Shown here in pieces: positions 24,134 to 32,368 of a stretch of 38,635 nt of DNA. The notes beneath the pieces are model-generated. The model made no database searches. It worked only from the letters and a program-made list of their open reading frames with translations, and was not told the DNA's origin. A program made the position numbers and the translations under genes. Origin of the DNA: Chloroflexota bacterium (GTDB lineage: Bacteria > Chloroflexota > Anaerolineae > Aggregatilineales > Phototrophicaceae); contig JAPOXG010000128.1 in the NCBI GenBank assembly GCA_026707225.1, forward strand, positions 1 to 38,635, read 5' to 3'. The first letter of the stretch is position 1, and each line of letters begins with the position of its first letter.

Positions 24134-24161
24134 TGCCTTGATATCGTATCCACGATATGAT
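24134..24161 (+). promoter_or_regulatory. candidate promoter and operator of the restriction-modification operon
   Basis: TTGCCT (24134-24139) and TATGAT (24156-24161) are spaced by 16 nt. Between them, at 24141-24158 and overlapping the -10, lies the perfect inverted repeat ATATCGT-ATCC-ACGATAT, which could bind an autoregulator, possibly the methyltransferase itself. The ATG is 26 bp downstream. Confidence 0.45.
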
Positions 24162-24187
24162 TAGGTTAGCGGCTCAGGGAGGGTCTC

Positions 24188-25240
24188 ATGAAACAGCATT
24201 CGATCGTATTTGCCCATGCTGACGAGAGCCAAACAGACTTGACGGTCGAGCAAAAGCTTAAGCTAAGAGCTACGGCCAACCAGTGGATTACTTCCAATTT
24301 TCCTAAACATCGCAGATTTCTATCTCATAGTAGTCCACATTACAGCGCAACTGAAAGAGCTTGGGAGACAAACATACAGACGCAAAACCTCAATGGACAT
24401 TCGCTCAATTTGGGACGATTGCTGTTTGACGCGGACGCAAACATACTACAGGCAGAACATCCGGCGAACATACAAAACGAGATAAAAAGTCTTCTGAAGC
24501 AGGAGGTGACAACGTATAACTTTGAAGAAGCGCTTGTGGGTCACAATTATGAATTTAGACTCGGCGATGGCATAGCAGGTACACAACTAATCCCTGACTA
24601 TTCTATAGACTTGCTTCTCACGGATCCTCCCTACGGCATTAGCAAGGCTTACACTTGTGAACGTCAAGTGCCACGACGACTTCGCAAAGATGGTACTGAC
24701 TTTATTATGCCAAGAGGAAACTTTGGAGAGTGGGATGGTCCGATATCTCCCTCCGAATGGACAGGACACGTTCTGCCCAAAGTACGTGGATGGTTTGTGA
24801 CATTCTGCGCGCAGGCGCAGATTGGCGAGTATTGCGAGATTCTTGAACGTCACAAATTCGTAGCGGTTGGGACTCTAGTGTGGCAAAAGACGAATCCCGT
24901 GCCATTTAACCACAAATATAAGCCGATTAACGCATGGGAAGCTATTGTCATTGGGAAGAGACCCGGTACAAAATTCAATGGACACGTAGTACACAACGTA
25001 TTCGTTTGCAAGTCGCCTTCGCCTCAGCAGAGGATTCATACGACTCAGAAGCCGCTGCCGCTCATCAAAGAGTTCATTGCGCTTTTCAGCGACGAAGGGG
25101 ATTTCGTCTACGATCCCTTTGCGGGCAGCGCGACAACGCTGATTGCCGCCATGGAAATGCGTCGGAAAGTTATGGCCTATGAAAAAGACCGGGCCATTTA
25201 CCAGTTGGCGTGCGAGCGAATTATGTCAGTGGGTGGTTGA
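24188..25240 (+). CDS. type II DNA methyltransferase, beta-class (N4/N6)
   Basis: This 350-aa enzyme methylates adenine N6 or cytosine N4 in DNA. The catalytic motif TDPPYG is at 145-150 and the AdoMet motif DPFAGSATT at 309-317. This order (catalytic before AdoMet-binding) defines the beta class. FGEWD at 179-183 is also seen in adenine methyltransferases of this class. An extra 115-aa N-terminal region has no recognised motif. GGGAGGG precedes the ATG. The nuclease gene follows after 6 bp. The DNA here is visibly AT-richer than its neighbours, with codons such as AGA and ATA used freely, a sign of horizontal transfer. The target sequence cannot be read from the protein. Confidence 0.9.
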   Translation: MKQHSIVFAHADESQTDLTVEQKLKLRATANQWITSNFPKHRRFLSHSSPHYSATERAWETNIQTQNLNGHSLNLGRLLFDADANILQAEHPANIQNEIKSLLKQEVTTYNFEEALVGHNYEFRLGDGIAGTQLIPDYSIDLLLTDPPYGISKAYTCERQVPRRLRKDGTDFIMPRGNFGEWDGPISPSEWTGHVLPKVRGWFVTFCAQAQIGEYCEILERHKFVAVGTLVWQKTNPVPFNHKYKPINAWEAIVIGKRPGTKFNGHVVHNVFVCKSPSPQQRIHTTQKPLPLIKEFIALFSDEGDFVYDPFAGSATTLIAAMEMRRKVMAYEKDRAIYQLACERIMSVGG

Positions 25241-25246
25241 GCCATA

Positions 25247-25960
25247 ATGTCAATGACACTGGAAGAATTTGAAAACACCTTTGACAGGACGAAGAAAAAC
25301 TATAAAGCGTTTCTAGTGCTAAAGGATCAACAATGGCATTGTAGAGAGTGCAAATACCAACATACCGGAATCACCCAAATCGCTGGCGGTTCCGGAATTC
25401 AGGGACTAGAACGAGGAACAAGATCGCGACCTGGAATGATTATAGAGAGCGACAATCACCTATGTGTTATCTGCGAAAAAACAACTCGGCATGACCGATG
25501 GCAAGGAGCTTTCAAGTCTGCCGTTCAAAGTGGATCCATGCCTAAGTCCTTCGTTAATCAAGTCATGAGGATATTCGGTAGCCGCGACATTGTTGAGAAT
25601 ACGGAGCGTCCTCATAATCAGCTTACAATTGATCACAAACTGCCGAGATTGCGATGGGATACCGAATCAAACAGAAAACTCATAGACTATTCCAATATGG
25701 ATGAAGAGTTCATAAAGAAACATTTCCAACTTCTCAAGAAGTCAAATGGAAGCGTAAGCCACAATCTCCTGAAGAGTAGAACTTGCGAAGATTGTTTCAG
25801 AACTGGGAGACGCGGAAAGCCGTTCGGAATAGATTTCTTCTACGAGGGTGGGCCTAAGTGGGGTCCCACAGACAAGAAAGACGCTTCAGGTTGCGTTGGT
25901 TGCGGATGGTATGATTTTGCGCAGTGGCGTGAAAAACTGAATGAGGCAATCAAGAAATAG
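25247..25960 (+). CDS. putative type II restriction endonuclease with HNH-like and zinc-finger Cys motifs
   Basis: This 237-aa protein has four Cys pairs: C32/C35, C73/C76, C180/C183 and C216/C219. The ID129-H130-KLP segment and the N173 in HNLL, followed by CEDC, give an HNH (beta-beta-alpha metal) layout. In classic HNH proteins the last Cys pair is followed by His; here it is Phe184. Position directly after a DNA methyltransferase, in the same AT-rich island, argues for the cognate restriction enzyme. I do not recall its exact subfamily. It starts at ATG 25247; ATG 25253 is also possible. Confidence 0.75.
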   Translation: MSMTLEEFENTFDRTKKNYKAFLVLKDQQWHCRECKYQHTGITQIAGGSGIQGLERGTRSRPGMIIESDNHLCVICEKTTRHDRWQGAFKSAVQSGSMPKSFVNQVMRIFGSRDIVENTERPHNQLTIDHKLPRLRWDTESNRKLIDYSNMDEEFIKKHFQLLKKSNGSVSHNLLKSRTCEDCFRTGRRGKPFGIDFFYEGGPKWGPTDKKDASGCVGCGWYDFAQWREKLNEAIKK

Positions 25961-26141
25961 CAAACATTAGAATCTGGACAAGAACTTTCACCGACTATCC
26001 AAAAACCTAAGAATTACACCCTCCTGACCGTAGCCTAATCGTGCAAGAGCCTGAATCAATCCGTAGCTTTCCTCCGCCAACGGTGTTTCAACAGTTGTCA
26101 ATTTGTGAAATATTGCGCATATTCGCCCGGCAAGCGCCCTA

Positions 26142-26170
26142 TTGAGCGTCGGCGACTGTTGGCGTATACT
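26142..26170 (+). promoter_or_regulatory. candidate promoter for the first acyl-CoA-dehydrogenase-like gene
   Basis: TTGAGC (26142-26147) and TATACT (26165-26170, 5/6) are spaced by 17 nt, 41 bp before ATG 26212. The rest of the 250-bp gap after the nuclease gene (25961-26141) holds no gene I can support. Confidence 0.55.
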
Positions 26171-26211
26171 ACGCTGTTTGAGCGGCGCGCTGACCAATTG
26201 GACCGGCAAGT

Positions 26212-27765
26212 ATGTACATAAACGACCCGCAATTCGGCAACATCGTCGACTTCGACCAACTGCGTCAGTCGATCCTGCATCTTTACAACGCGCTCCTGCC
26301 CGATTTCGATATGCACAAATCGCTGCAAGTCGGGACTGAGCTCTATGGCGACGAACCCGATGTCATGATTGCGGCCGGCGCCAGCATGCTCGCCTGGATG
26401 ACCATCATCGCCGCGGGCGAAGACGAAATCGCCGAAGAACTCAAGAACAGCCTCTTCACCCTCGGCTGGACCGAAGAAGAGATCGGCTCCGACTTATTGA
26501 GCGCGGCAACGGTCGCCACGTCCGCGAACGACGATCCCGCTTGCGTCGACTATTATCTCAAGGGCCGCAAGTGGTTGATCAACAATTCTTATCACGCCGA
26601 TTACCACACCATTGTCGCCAAGACCGATCCCGATTCCAGCGGTCCACGCTCGCTCTCGATCTTCCTCGTGCCCCAAAGCAGCTGCCTTAACTGGCAGCGG
26701 CTGGAGACTCACGTCCTGCGGCGCATGGTGCTCACCAGTTTTGACATTGATGGACCAGGACGTCTGCTGGGCAAGGTGGGGCACGGCTTGCAAATCCTCC
26801 AGCGCATGGCCATGCCTAGCAAGTATCAGTGCGCTTATGTCGGCATCAACCTGCTCAACGAAGCCATCCCGGCCAGCATTGAGCATCTCTCTAAGAAACG
26901 CATCTTCAATGAGAATCCGATTAACTTTAGCAATGTGCTGCGGCAGATGTACAACATCGTCATGGGCGCCGCCGTTCTCAACTTCATCTATTATCGCGCC
27001 CTTGCCTTAAGCGCGAGCAACTTCTTGCAGTTCCACGGCGTCATGCTCAAGTCCTGGCTGCTGCTGCGCGCCAACGAGCTGCTCGGCCAAAATCTGCTCG
27101 TCGTCGGCTCCAAGGGTTTCCTGGCTGAATCCGTCATCGGGCGAAACGCGATCGATTCCTTTGTGCTGCCCGTCTTCGATGGACATTACACCATCAACAC
27201 CTTGATGACAGCCAAGCACGCCAAGCGCTACCTGGGGGCGACCCGCCGCGCTGACGTGAAGGAACGCATGGCGGCGCTGCGATACGGCCTCGCCAGCTCA
27301 GCGGGGGCTGATCAAATCCGCGCCCACTCCCGCAAGCTGCGCAATCCCGATTTCTTCGATTACGCTCAATACATCGAAGATCTCGAGCTGCCAATCGACC
27401 TGGACGCCCGCCGCATCGTCACGCGGATGGGGGCGCTGACCGACGAGCTGAACGAGCGCGACCTGACGACCGACCCGGAACACCGCTACAAACTCGGCGC
27501 TCTGCTGCACTGGATGGAGGCGCTGTTGGCCGCCTGCGAAATGTGGAAAGCCACCGACGAAGACGAATATCTTAATGCCGTGACCATGCAGCACAACGCC
27601 TTCGTCAATGAGTTCAACCAGATTATCAGCGAGAGCGCCCTGGAGACGGCCTTCCTCCCTCTCATGCGGCAGCGATCCTTGCGCTGCTTTGAAGCCCCGC
27701 GCGATTTCCTGCTCCGCCTTTACCGTCTGGCGCAGCAGTTTTCCTCTCCGCGTGAGGTCGCGTAG
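26212..27765 (+). CDS. divergent acyl-CoA dehydrogenase-like protein (first of two)
   Basis: This 517-aa protein follows the acyl-CoA dehydrogenase plan. It has a helical N-terminal part, a flavin/substrate beta domain with TEEEIGSDLLS at 88-97 (compare TEPxAGSD), and KGRKWLINNSYHADYHTIVAK at about 118-137. A helical C-terminal part carries GSKGFLAESVIGRNAIDS near 299-316. At the usual catalytic Glu (YEGT) it reads FDGHY, with D323. A further 170 residues follow the core, longer than typical 380-400-aa enzymes. The segment after D323 lacks the usual flavin-binding Arg signature. It is a tandem paralogue of the next gene. No CoA ligase or ETF genes are near. Function unknown; the AidB/monooxygenase-like side branches are alternatives. 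Confidence 0.75.
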   Translation: MYINDPQFGNIVDFDQLRQSILHLYNALLPDFDMHKSLQVGTELYGDEPDVMIAAGASMLAWMTIIAAGEDEIAEELKNSLFTLGWTEEEIGSDLLSAATVATSANDDPACVDYYLKGRKWLINNSYHADYHTIVAKTDPDSSGPRSLSIFLVPQSSCLNWQRLETHVLRRMVLTSFDIDGPGRLLGKVGHGLQILQRMAMPSKYQCAYVGINLLNEAIPASIEHLSKKRIFNENPINFSNVLRQMYNIVMGAAVLNFIYYRALALSASNFLQFHGVMLKSWLLLRANELLGQNLLVVGSKGFLAESVIGRNAIDSFVLPVFDGHYTINTLMTAKHAKRYLGATRRADVKERMAALRYGLASSAGADQIRAHSRKLRNPDFFDYAQYIEDLELPIDLDARRIVTRMGALTDELNERDLTTDPEHRYKLGALLHWMEALLAACEMWKATDEDEYLNAVTMQHNAFVNEFNQIISESALETAFLPLMRQRSLRCFEAPRDFLLRLYRLAQQFSSPREVA

Positions 27766-27804
27766 ACACAAACCGTCGGCGCTGGCGGCGAAGTAGCGAA
27801 AGAA

Positions 27805-27849
27805 TTCACCACAGAGGAAAGAAGGCAACACAGAGAACACCGAGGAAAG
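27805..27849. repeat. CACCACAGAGG-type repeat, copy 1
   Basis: CACCACAGAGGAAAGAAGGC is followed by CACAGAGAACACCGAGGA. A related sequence follows the second paralogue at 29559-29600. This is a repeat type different from the TGTAGGGGCG palindromes. Confidence 0.65.
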
Positions 27850-27850
27850 A

Positions 27851-27939
27851 TGTAGGCGCGACAACCCATTTCGCCCACCAATCGTAAGCCTGTAGGGGCG
27901 AGAGACGGTCAGTGTCCACGCGACCCTTGTCTCGCCCGC
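27851..27939. repeat. two palindromic intergenic elements, one long form
   Basis: A degenerate short copy (27851-27879) is followed by a long copy (27891-27939), with GGGCGAGAGAC / GTCTCGCCC arms and the internal CAGTGTCCACGCG block. They fill the gap between the two dehydrogenase-like paralogues. Confidence 0.7.
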
Positions 27940-28004
27940 AATTGCTAAGCTAATCCGATTGTTTTACGTATGACTAACTCGGAATTACTGAGACGGCCGC
28001 TTTG

Positions 28005-29549
28005 ATGGAAACGATCAGAGACCCGCAATTCGGCGACATTCTCGATTACCAGCGCCTGCGCGCCGGCATGATGGACGTGCTCGATAACGTCTATCCCACC
28101 TTCAATTTGATGGGCTCCATGCTGGTCGCCACCAAGCATTTCCGCAACAGCCCGAGCTATATGACCGCCTGCGCCGCCAGCGGACTGGCTTATATGATGC
28201 TGGTCGCCGCCGAAGAATACGAGCTGGCGGCCAAGCTCAAAGGCAAGATCTTCACCCTGAGCTGGACCGAAGAGCATACCGGCACCGACTTGCTCAGCGT
28301 CCGCACCTGCGCGGCGCCCGCGAGCGACGATCCCGGCGAGAAGAACTATCACATCCGCGGCCAGAAGTGGCTGATCAACAATTCCTACCATGCCGATTAC
28401 CACTCGGTCATCGCCAAGGTTGACCCGTCTGCCAATGGCCCGCGCTCCCTCTCCCTTTTCGCCGTGCCCCATAGCAGCACCAAAAACTGGAAGCGCCTGG
28501 AGACGCACGTGCTGCGCAGTATGGTCCTCACCAAATTCGATATCGATGGCCCCGGCATCCTGGTCGGCCAAGTCGGGCGCGGGCTGGAGATCTTGCAGCG
28601 GATGGCGCTGCCCTCCAAATACCACTGCGCCTATATGGGCGTGAAAATGGTGGACGACTCGCTGCCCGCCGCCATCGAGCATCTATCGAGCAAAAATATT
28701 TTCGGCGACAACCCGATTCGCTTCAGCAATGTCTTCCGCCAACTCTATAATCTGGCGCTGGGGGCGGCGCACATCAATTTCACCTTCTTCCGCGCCCTGG
28801 CCTTCAGCGACAGCCCCTTCCTGCAATTTCATGGCATCATGCTGAAGTCCTGGTTGCTGCTCAAATGCAACGACATCCTCTCGCAGAATCTGCTAGTCAC
28901 CGGTTCCAAAGGCTTTCTCAAAGAATCCAATATCGGCGGCAACGCCATCGACTCCTTCGTCTACCCCGTCTTTGATGGCCATTACACCCTGAACACCCTG
29001 CTTACGTACAAACACACGCGGCGTTACCTCGGCGCGACGGCGCGCGGCGATCTCAAAGCGCGGATGCGGGCGCTGCGCGAAAATGCCTACGTTCCGCTGG
29101 AAGGCAAGCAGATTCTCAATAACAGCCGCGAAACCCGCCACCCGCCCTTCTTCGATTACGCCGACTACATTGCCCGCTGCCTGCTTCCCATCCCGCTGGA
29201 CGCGGTCCCGCTCATCCGCGCCAGCACCGGCATCATGGACGCCATACAGGCGCGCGACGTCACCAACGAACCGGAATATCGCTACAAAGTCGGCATGCTG
29301 GTGCATAATCTCGAGGCACTGCTTTCAGCGGTGGAGCTCTGGAAAGCGACCGAAAACGACCAATACCTCAACGCCATCATCATGCAGTACAACGATGTCG
29401 CCAAGCTGATCAACCGCATCATCAGCGAGGGCGATCTCGCAGTGGACTTCATCGAGCCGCTGCGCCAACTGCCACTGCCGCAACCCGACGACCCGCGCGG
29501 ATTTCTGCTGGGGCTGCTCGATGTGAAGCGGCAGTTGCGCCCGACGTAG
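28005..29549 (+). CDS. divergent acyl-CoA dehydrogenase-like protein (second of two)
   Basis: This 514-aa paralogue of the preceding gene is similar along its whole length, starting DPQFGDIL versus DPQFGNIV. TEEHTGTDLLS lies near 87-97, KWLINNSYHADYHSVIAK near 120-137 and GSKGFLKESNIGGNAIDS near 299-316. It also has Asp (D323 from this start) where acyl-CoA dehydrogenases have the catalytic Glu. Of the possible starts, ATG 28005 is better than TTG 28002. The shared D and the conserved HADYH block in both copies suggest a common, perhaps changed, chemistry. Two genes side by side suggest a heteromer or two related substrates. Confidence 0.75.
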   Translation: METIRDPQFGDILDYQRLRAGMMDVLDNVYPTFNLMGSMLVATKHFRNSPSYMTACAASGLAYMMLVAAEEYELAAKLKGKIFTLSWTEEHTGTDLLSVRTCAAPASDDPGEKNYHIRGQKWLINNSYHADYHSVIAKVDPSANGPRSLSLFAVPHSSTKNWKRLETHVLRSMVLTKFDIDGPGILVGQVGRGLEILQRMALPSKYHCAYMGVKMVDDSLPAAIEHLSSKNIFGDNPIRFSNVFRQLYNLALGAAHINFTFFRALAFSDSPFLQFHGIMLKSWLLLKCNDILSQNLLVTGSKGFLKESNIGGNAIDSFVYPVFDGHYTLNTLLTYKHTRRYLGATARGDLKARMRALRENAYVPLEGKQILNNSRETRHPPFFDYADYIARCLLPIPLDAVPLIRASTGIMDAIQARDVTNEPEYRYKVGMLVHNLEALLSAVELWKATENDQYLNAIIMQYNDVAKLINRIISEGDLAVDFIEPLRQLPLPQPDDPRGFLLGLLDVKRQLRPT

Positions 29550-29558
29550 ACCTAGAGC

Positions 29559-29600
29559 TTCACCACAGAGGAATCGAGGCAAGACAGAGGGCACAGAACG
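29559..29600. repeat. CACCACAGAGG-type repeat, copy 2
   Basis: TTCACCACAGAGGAATCGAG, then GCACAGAACG, matches the repeat at 27805-27849 in its first half. The remaining 100 bp to the deacylase gene show nothing I recognise. Confidence 0.6.
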
Positions 29601-29709
29601 ATATGCCCTTGACCGCAGACATTTCTGTAAAGCCGTATGACCCGATGTATCGACACGAGGCGATTCAGCACCGCATGACTTGATAACAAGGCAAAGCTAA
29701 GGACCAAAC

Positions 29710-30873
29710 ATGTCCGAACTCACCAATCTCCTTTCCGACCTCGTCGCCATCAACTCGGTCAATCCCGATCTCGTCCCCGGTGGCGCCGGCGAAGGCGACA
29801 TCGCCGACTTCATCGCCGCTTGGGGACGCAATAGCGACCTCGAAGTCCATGTCCAGGCGGCAGCGCCCAAGCGCCCCAACGTCATCCTGATCGCCCGCGG
29901 CAGATCTGCAGTGTCTACGCTCAGCGGCGGCGGCAAGTCGCTGATGCTGAACGCCCATACCGACACCGTCGGCGTCAGTGATATGGAAGCGCCCTTCCAG
30001 CCGGTGATCAAAGACGGACGCCTTTACGGACGCGGCGCTTATGATATGAAGAGCGGATTGGCCGCCTGTATGCTCGCGCTCAAAGCGGCGCAGGCGATGC
30101 AGCTACGCGGCGATGTCATGCTCAGCGCGGTCGTCGATGAAGAATACGGCAGCATCGGCGCCGAGGCGCTGCTGGCGGAATGGGGGCGCTGGTCCGCTGA
30201 CGCCGTCTTAATCGCGGAACCGACCGAGCTGGACATCAGCATCGCCCACCGCGGCTTCGTCTGGGTCGATATCAAGACCGTCGGTGTAGCCGCCCACGGC
30301 TCGCGACCGCACTTGGGAGTCGATGCCATCGCCAAAATGGGAAAAATCCTAGTCGCGCTGGACGCCCATGACCGGGCGATGCGGGCTCAGCCGACCCACG
30401 AGCTGCTGGGGGGAGGCTCGCTGCATGCTTCGCTGATCAGCGGCGGGGAAGAACTCTCGATGATTCCCGCGCACTGCCAGTTGCAAGTCGAGCGGCGCAC
30501 CATCCCCGGCGAGACCGAAAGCGGCGTCGAAGCTGAGGTGACCGACATCCTCGCCGAAATCGCCGCCGCCGACCCCGACTTCAAGGCGCAGGCAAAGGCG
30601 ACATTCGCCCGCAGCCCCTACAGCATCGACGCCAGCCACCCGCTCGTCAAGCAGCTCAGAAGCATCGCCCAAGCCAAATTGGGGGGCGAAGTCAAGCTCG
30701 TCGGCAGCAGTTGGTGGATGGATTCGGCGCTTTTCGGCGACCAAGGCATCCCGACTGTCGTGCTAGGTCCCGCCGGCGCCGGCGCCCATGCGATCGAAGA
30801 ATGGGTCGACCTGGCGTCGGTCGAACGCTGCCGCGACATCTATACCAACCTGATCGCCGAATTCTGCCGTTAA
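29710..30873 (+). CDS. M20 family metallo-deacylase/peptidase (ArgE/DapE-like)
   Basis: This 387-aa dinuclear zinc hydrolase removes acyl groups or cleaves small peptides. H83 and D85 (NAHTDTV), D112 (GAYDMKSG), E144-E145 (VVDEEYG), E170 (AEPTE) and H360 (GAGAHAIEEWVD) match the metal and catalytic positions. The dimerisation domain lies near 180-290. Residues 67-74 (AVSTLSGG) are encoded by DNA that matches a long-form palindromic repeat at 22 of 24 bases, so the loop may be an inserted repeat. AAGGA 6 nt upstream supports ATG 29710. It converges with ychF, 5 bp away. Confidence 0.9.
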   Translation: MSELTNLLSDLVAINSVNPDLVPGGAGEGDIADFIAAWGRNSDLEVHVQAAAPKRPNVILIARGRSAVSTLSGGGKSLMLNAHTDTVGVSDMEAPFQPVIKDGRLYGRGAYDMKSGLAACMLALKAAQAMQLRGDVMLSAVVDEEYGSIGAEALLAEWGRWSADAVLIAEPTELDISIAHRGFVWVDIKTVGVAAHGSRPHLGVDAIAKMGKILVALDAHDRAMRAQPTHELLGGGSLHASLISGGEELSMIPAHCQLQVERRTIPGETESGVEAEVTDILAEIAAADPDFKAQAKATFARSPYSIDASHPLVKQLRSIAQAKLGGEVKLVGSSWWMDSALFGDQGIPTVVLGPAGAGAHAIEEWVDLASVERCRDIYTNLIAEFCR

Positions 30874-30878
30874 GCTGC

Positions 30879-31979
30879 TCAAACATTGAATCGAAACAGG
30901 ATCACATCGCCGTCCTGCACCACATAATCGCGCCCTTCGACTTGCAGCAAGCCAGCCGCTCTAATCGCGCTGCGGTCTTGATGCTGCTCAAACACAGCGA
31001 AAGGGATGACTTCGGCGCGGATGAAGCCACGCTCCATATCGCTATGCACGACGCCAGCCGCTTGTGGCGCCGTCCAACCGCGGCCGATCGTCCAGGCGCG
31101 CGTTTCGTTCTCGTTGAAAGTGAAGTAGCTGATCAAGCCAAGCAGCCGATAACACTCGCTGATCAGTCTTTCCAGGCTGCTGCCGGCCAAGCCGTAGACG
31201 CTGAGGTACTCGGCCCGTTCCTCATCGCTTAAGCTCGCCAACTCCTGCTCCAGACCGGCGCAAACCGCGAGCAAGAGCGCGCCGTCAGCCGCCGCGATCG
31301 CCCTGGCAGCCTCCAGGTGGCTGTTGCCATTCTGCAGCCCGTCTTCGTCCACATTGGCGACATAGATGACCGGCTTGGATGTCAGGAAGCGCATCTCAAA
31401 ATCAAGGGTGATGAAGTCCGGATGATCGCGCCCGTCAAAGTCGCGCAGTGGCGCCCCCTCGCCGACAAAGGCTTCGACCTGCCGCGCCATAACCAATTGT
31501 CCCTCGAGCTCGCGGTCGCCCTTGACCTCGCGCTCCAGTTTCTCCAGGCGGCGCTCCAACTGCTGCAAGTCCGCCAGCGCCAGCTCGGTATTGATGACGG
31601 CGATGTCATCTGCTGGGTGCGGCTTCTCATTGACATGCGCGACATTGTCGTCATCAAAGCAGCGCACGACATGGGCGATGGCGTCCACATGACGGATATG
31701 CCCCAGAAAGCGGTTGCCTAAGCCCTCGCCCTTGTGCGCCCCTTTAACCAAGCCGGCCACATCGACGAAGTCGACGCGCGCTGGAATCGCCCGCTCGACG
31801 CCGACCCAGGCTTGCAAGCGCGTCAGACGCTCATCGGGCAGCGGCACGACGGCGTGATTGGATTCGATGGTGCTGAAGGGATAATTGGCGGCGACGGCGT
31901 TCTGCGCGCGGGTCAAAGCGTTGAATAGCGTGCTCTTGCCGACATTGGGCAAGCCGACGATGCCGATGCTCAAGCTCAT
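30879..31979 (-). CDS. ychF: redox-regulated ATPase YchF (Obg/YchF family)
   Basis: This 366-aa conserved P-loop NTPase binds ribosomes. The P-loop GLPNVGKST lies at 9-17, DFVDVAGLVKGAHKGEGLG follows near 60-80, and NVDED stands where other GTPases have NKxD. The NxxE form explains the ATP preference of YchF. The C-terminal TGS-like domain is complete, ending in an RF motif. ATG 31979 is chosen over 31997 because it fits the family start (MSLSIGIVG) and has GAGGT upstream. It is a housekeeping gene without obvious link to neighbours. Confidence 0.95.
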   Translation of the reverse strand: MSLSIGIVGLPNVGKSTLFNALTRAQNAVAANYPFSTIESNHAVVPLPDERLTRLQAWVGVERAIPARVDFVDVAGLVKGAHKGEGLGNRFLGHIRHVDAIAHVVRCFDDDNVAHVNEKPHPADDIAVINTELALADLQQLERRLEKLEREVKGDRELEGQLVMARQVEAFVGEGAPLRDFDGRDHPDFITLDFEMRFLTSKPVIYVANVDEDGLQNGNSHLEAARAIAAADGALLLAVCAGLEQELASLSDEERAEYLSVYGLAGSSLERLISECYRLLGLISYFTFNENETRAWTIGRGWTAPQAAGVVHSDMERGFIRAEVIPFAVFEQHQDRSAIRAAGLLQVEGRDYVVQDGDVILFRFNV

Positions 31980-32098
31980 GGGTGTACCTCGCGACAATGC
32001 GTTTCCCCCATCCTACGGCATGAGGCGCAAAAATGTGATTGCTATTCTCAAGGCAGTGGCTAATTCGGTTGAGATGAGCTATTCGAGACTGATAATAC

Positions 32099-32283
32099 TG
32101 TAGGGGCGGCATATCATGCCGCCCGCGTTACACAAAGAGATTCGGGCGACCTGGTAGGTCGCCCCTACACCGTCTTCTCACTGTATAGCCACGATATTCG
32201 TCGCTCAAGTTCTCAGGCGATTAGCTTTGGCGCCAACAGTTGGCCAAAGTTGTTTGTAGGGGCGAGGCGGCGACTCGCCCGCG
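32099..32283. repeat. three palindromic intergenic elements
   Basis: The copies are 32099-32127 (GGCGGCAT-ATC-ATGCCGCC), 32144-32169 (GGGCGACCT-GGT-AGGTCGCCC, inverted) and 32255-32283 (GGCGAG / CTCGCC). They lie between the divergent ychF and RraA-like genes. No other feature is seen in the 31980-32297 gap. Confidence 0.8.
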
Positions 32284-32297
32284 CGCAATCCAATTGC

Positions 32298-32326
32298 GGG
32301 ACATAGCCTTCGGTCGCTGGTATAAT
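32298..32326 (+). promoter_or_regulatory. promoter of the RraA-like gene
   Basis: GGGACA (32298-32303, 4/6) and a perfect TATAAT (32321-32326) are spaced by 17 nt; TGG before the -10 adds an extended element. It lies 42 bp before ATG 32369. Confidence 0.6.
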
Positions 32327-32368
32327 CGCCGGTGGTATGGTTGGCAAAGCGAAAGCGACAACCACAAT

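Noticed and set aside
25988..26209. Minus-strand open frame of 73 codons in the gap after the nuclease gene
   Set aside because: No ribosome site or family; it overlaps the predicted promoter of the next gene. A gene remnant is possible but not supported.
26211..26220. TATGTACATA palindrome over the start codon of the first acyl-CoA-dehydrogenase-like gene
   Set aside because: Only a 10-bp palindrome and lacks the TTGTAC core of the regulator sites; probably chance.
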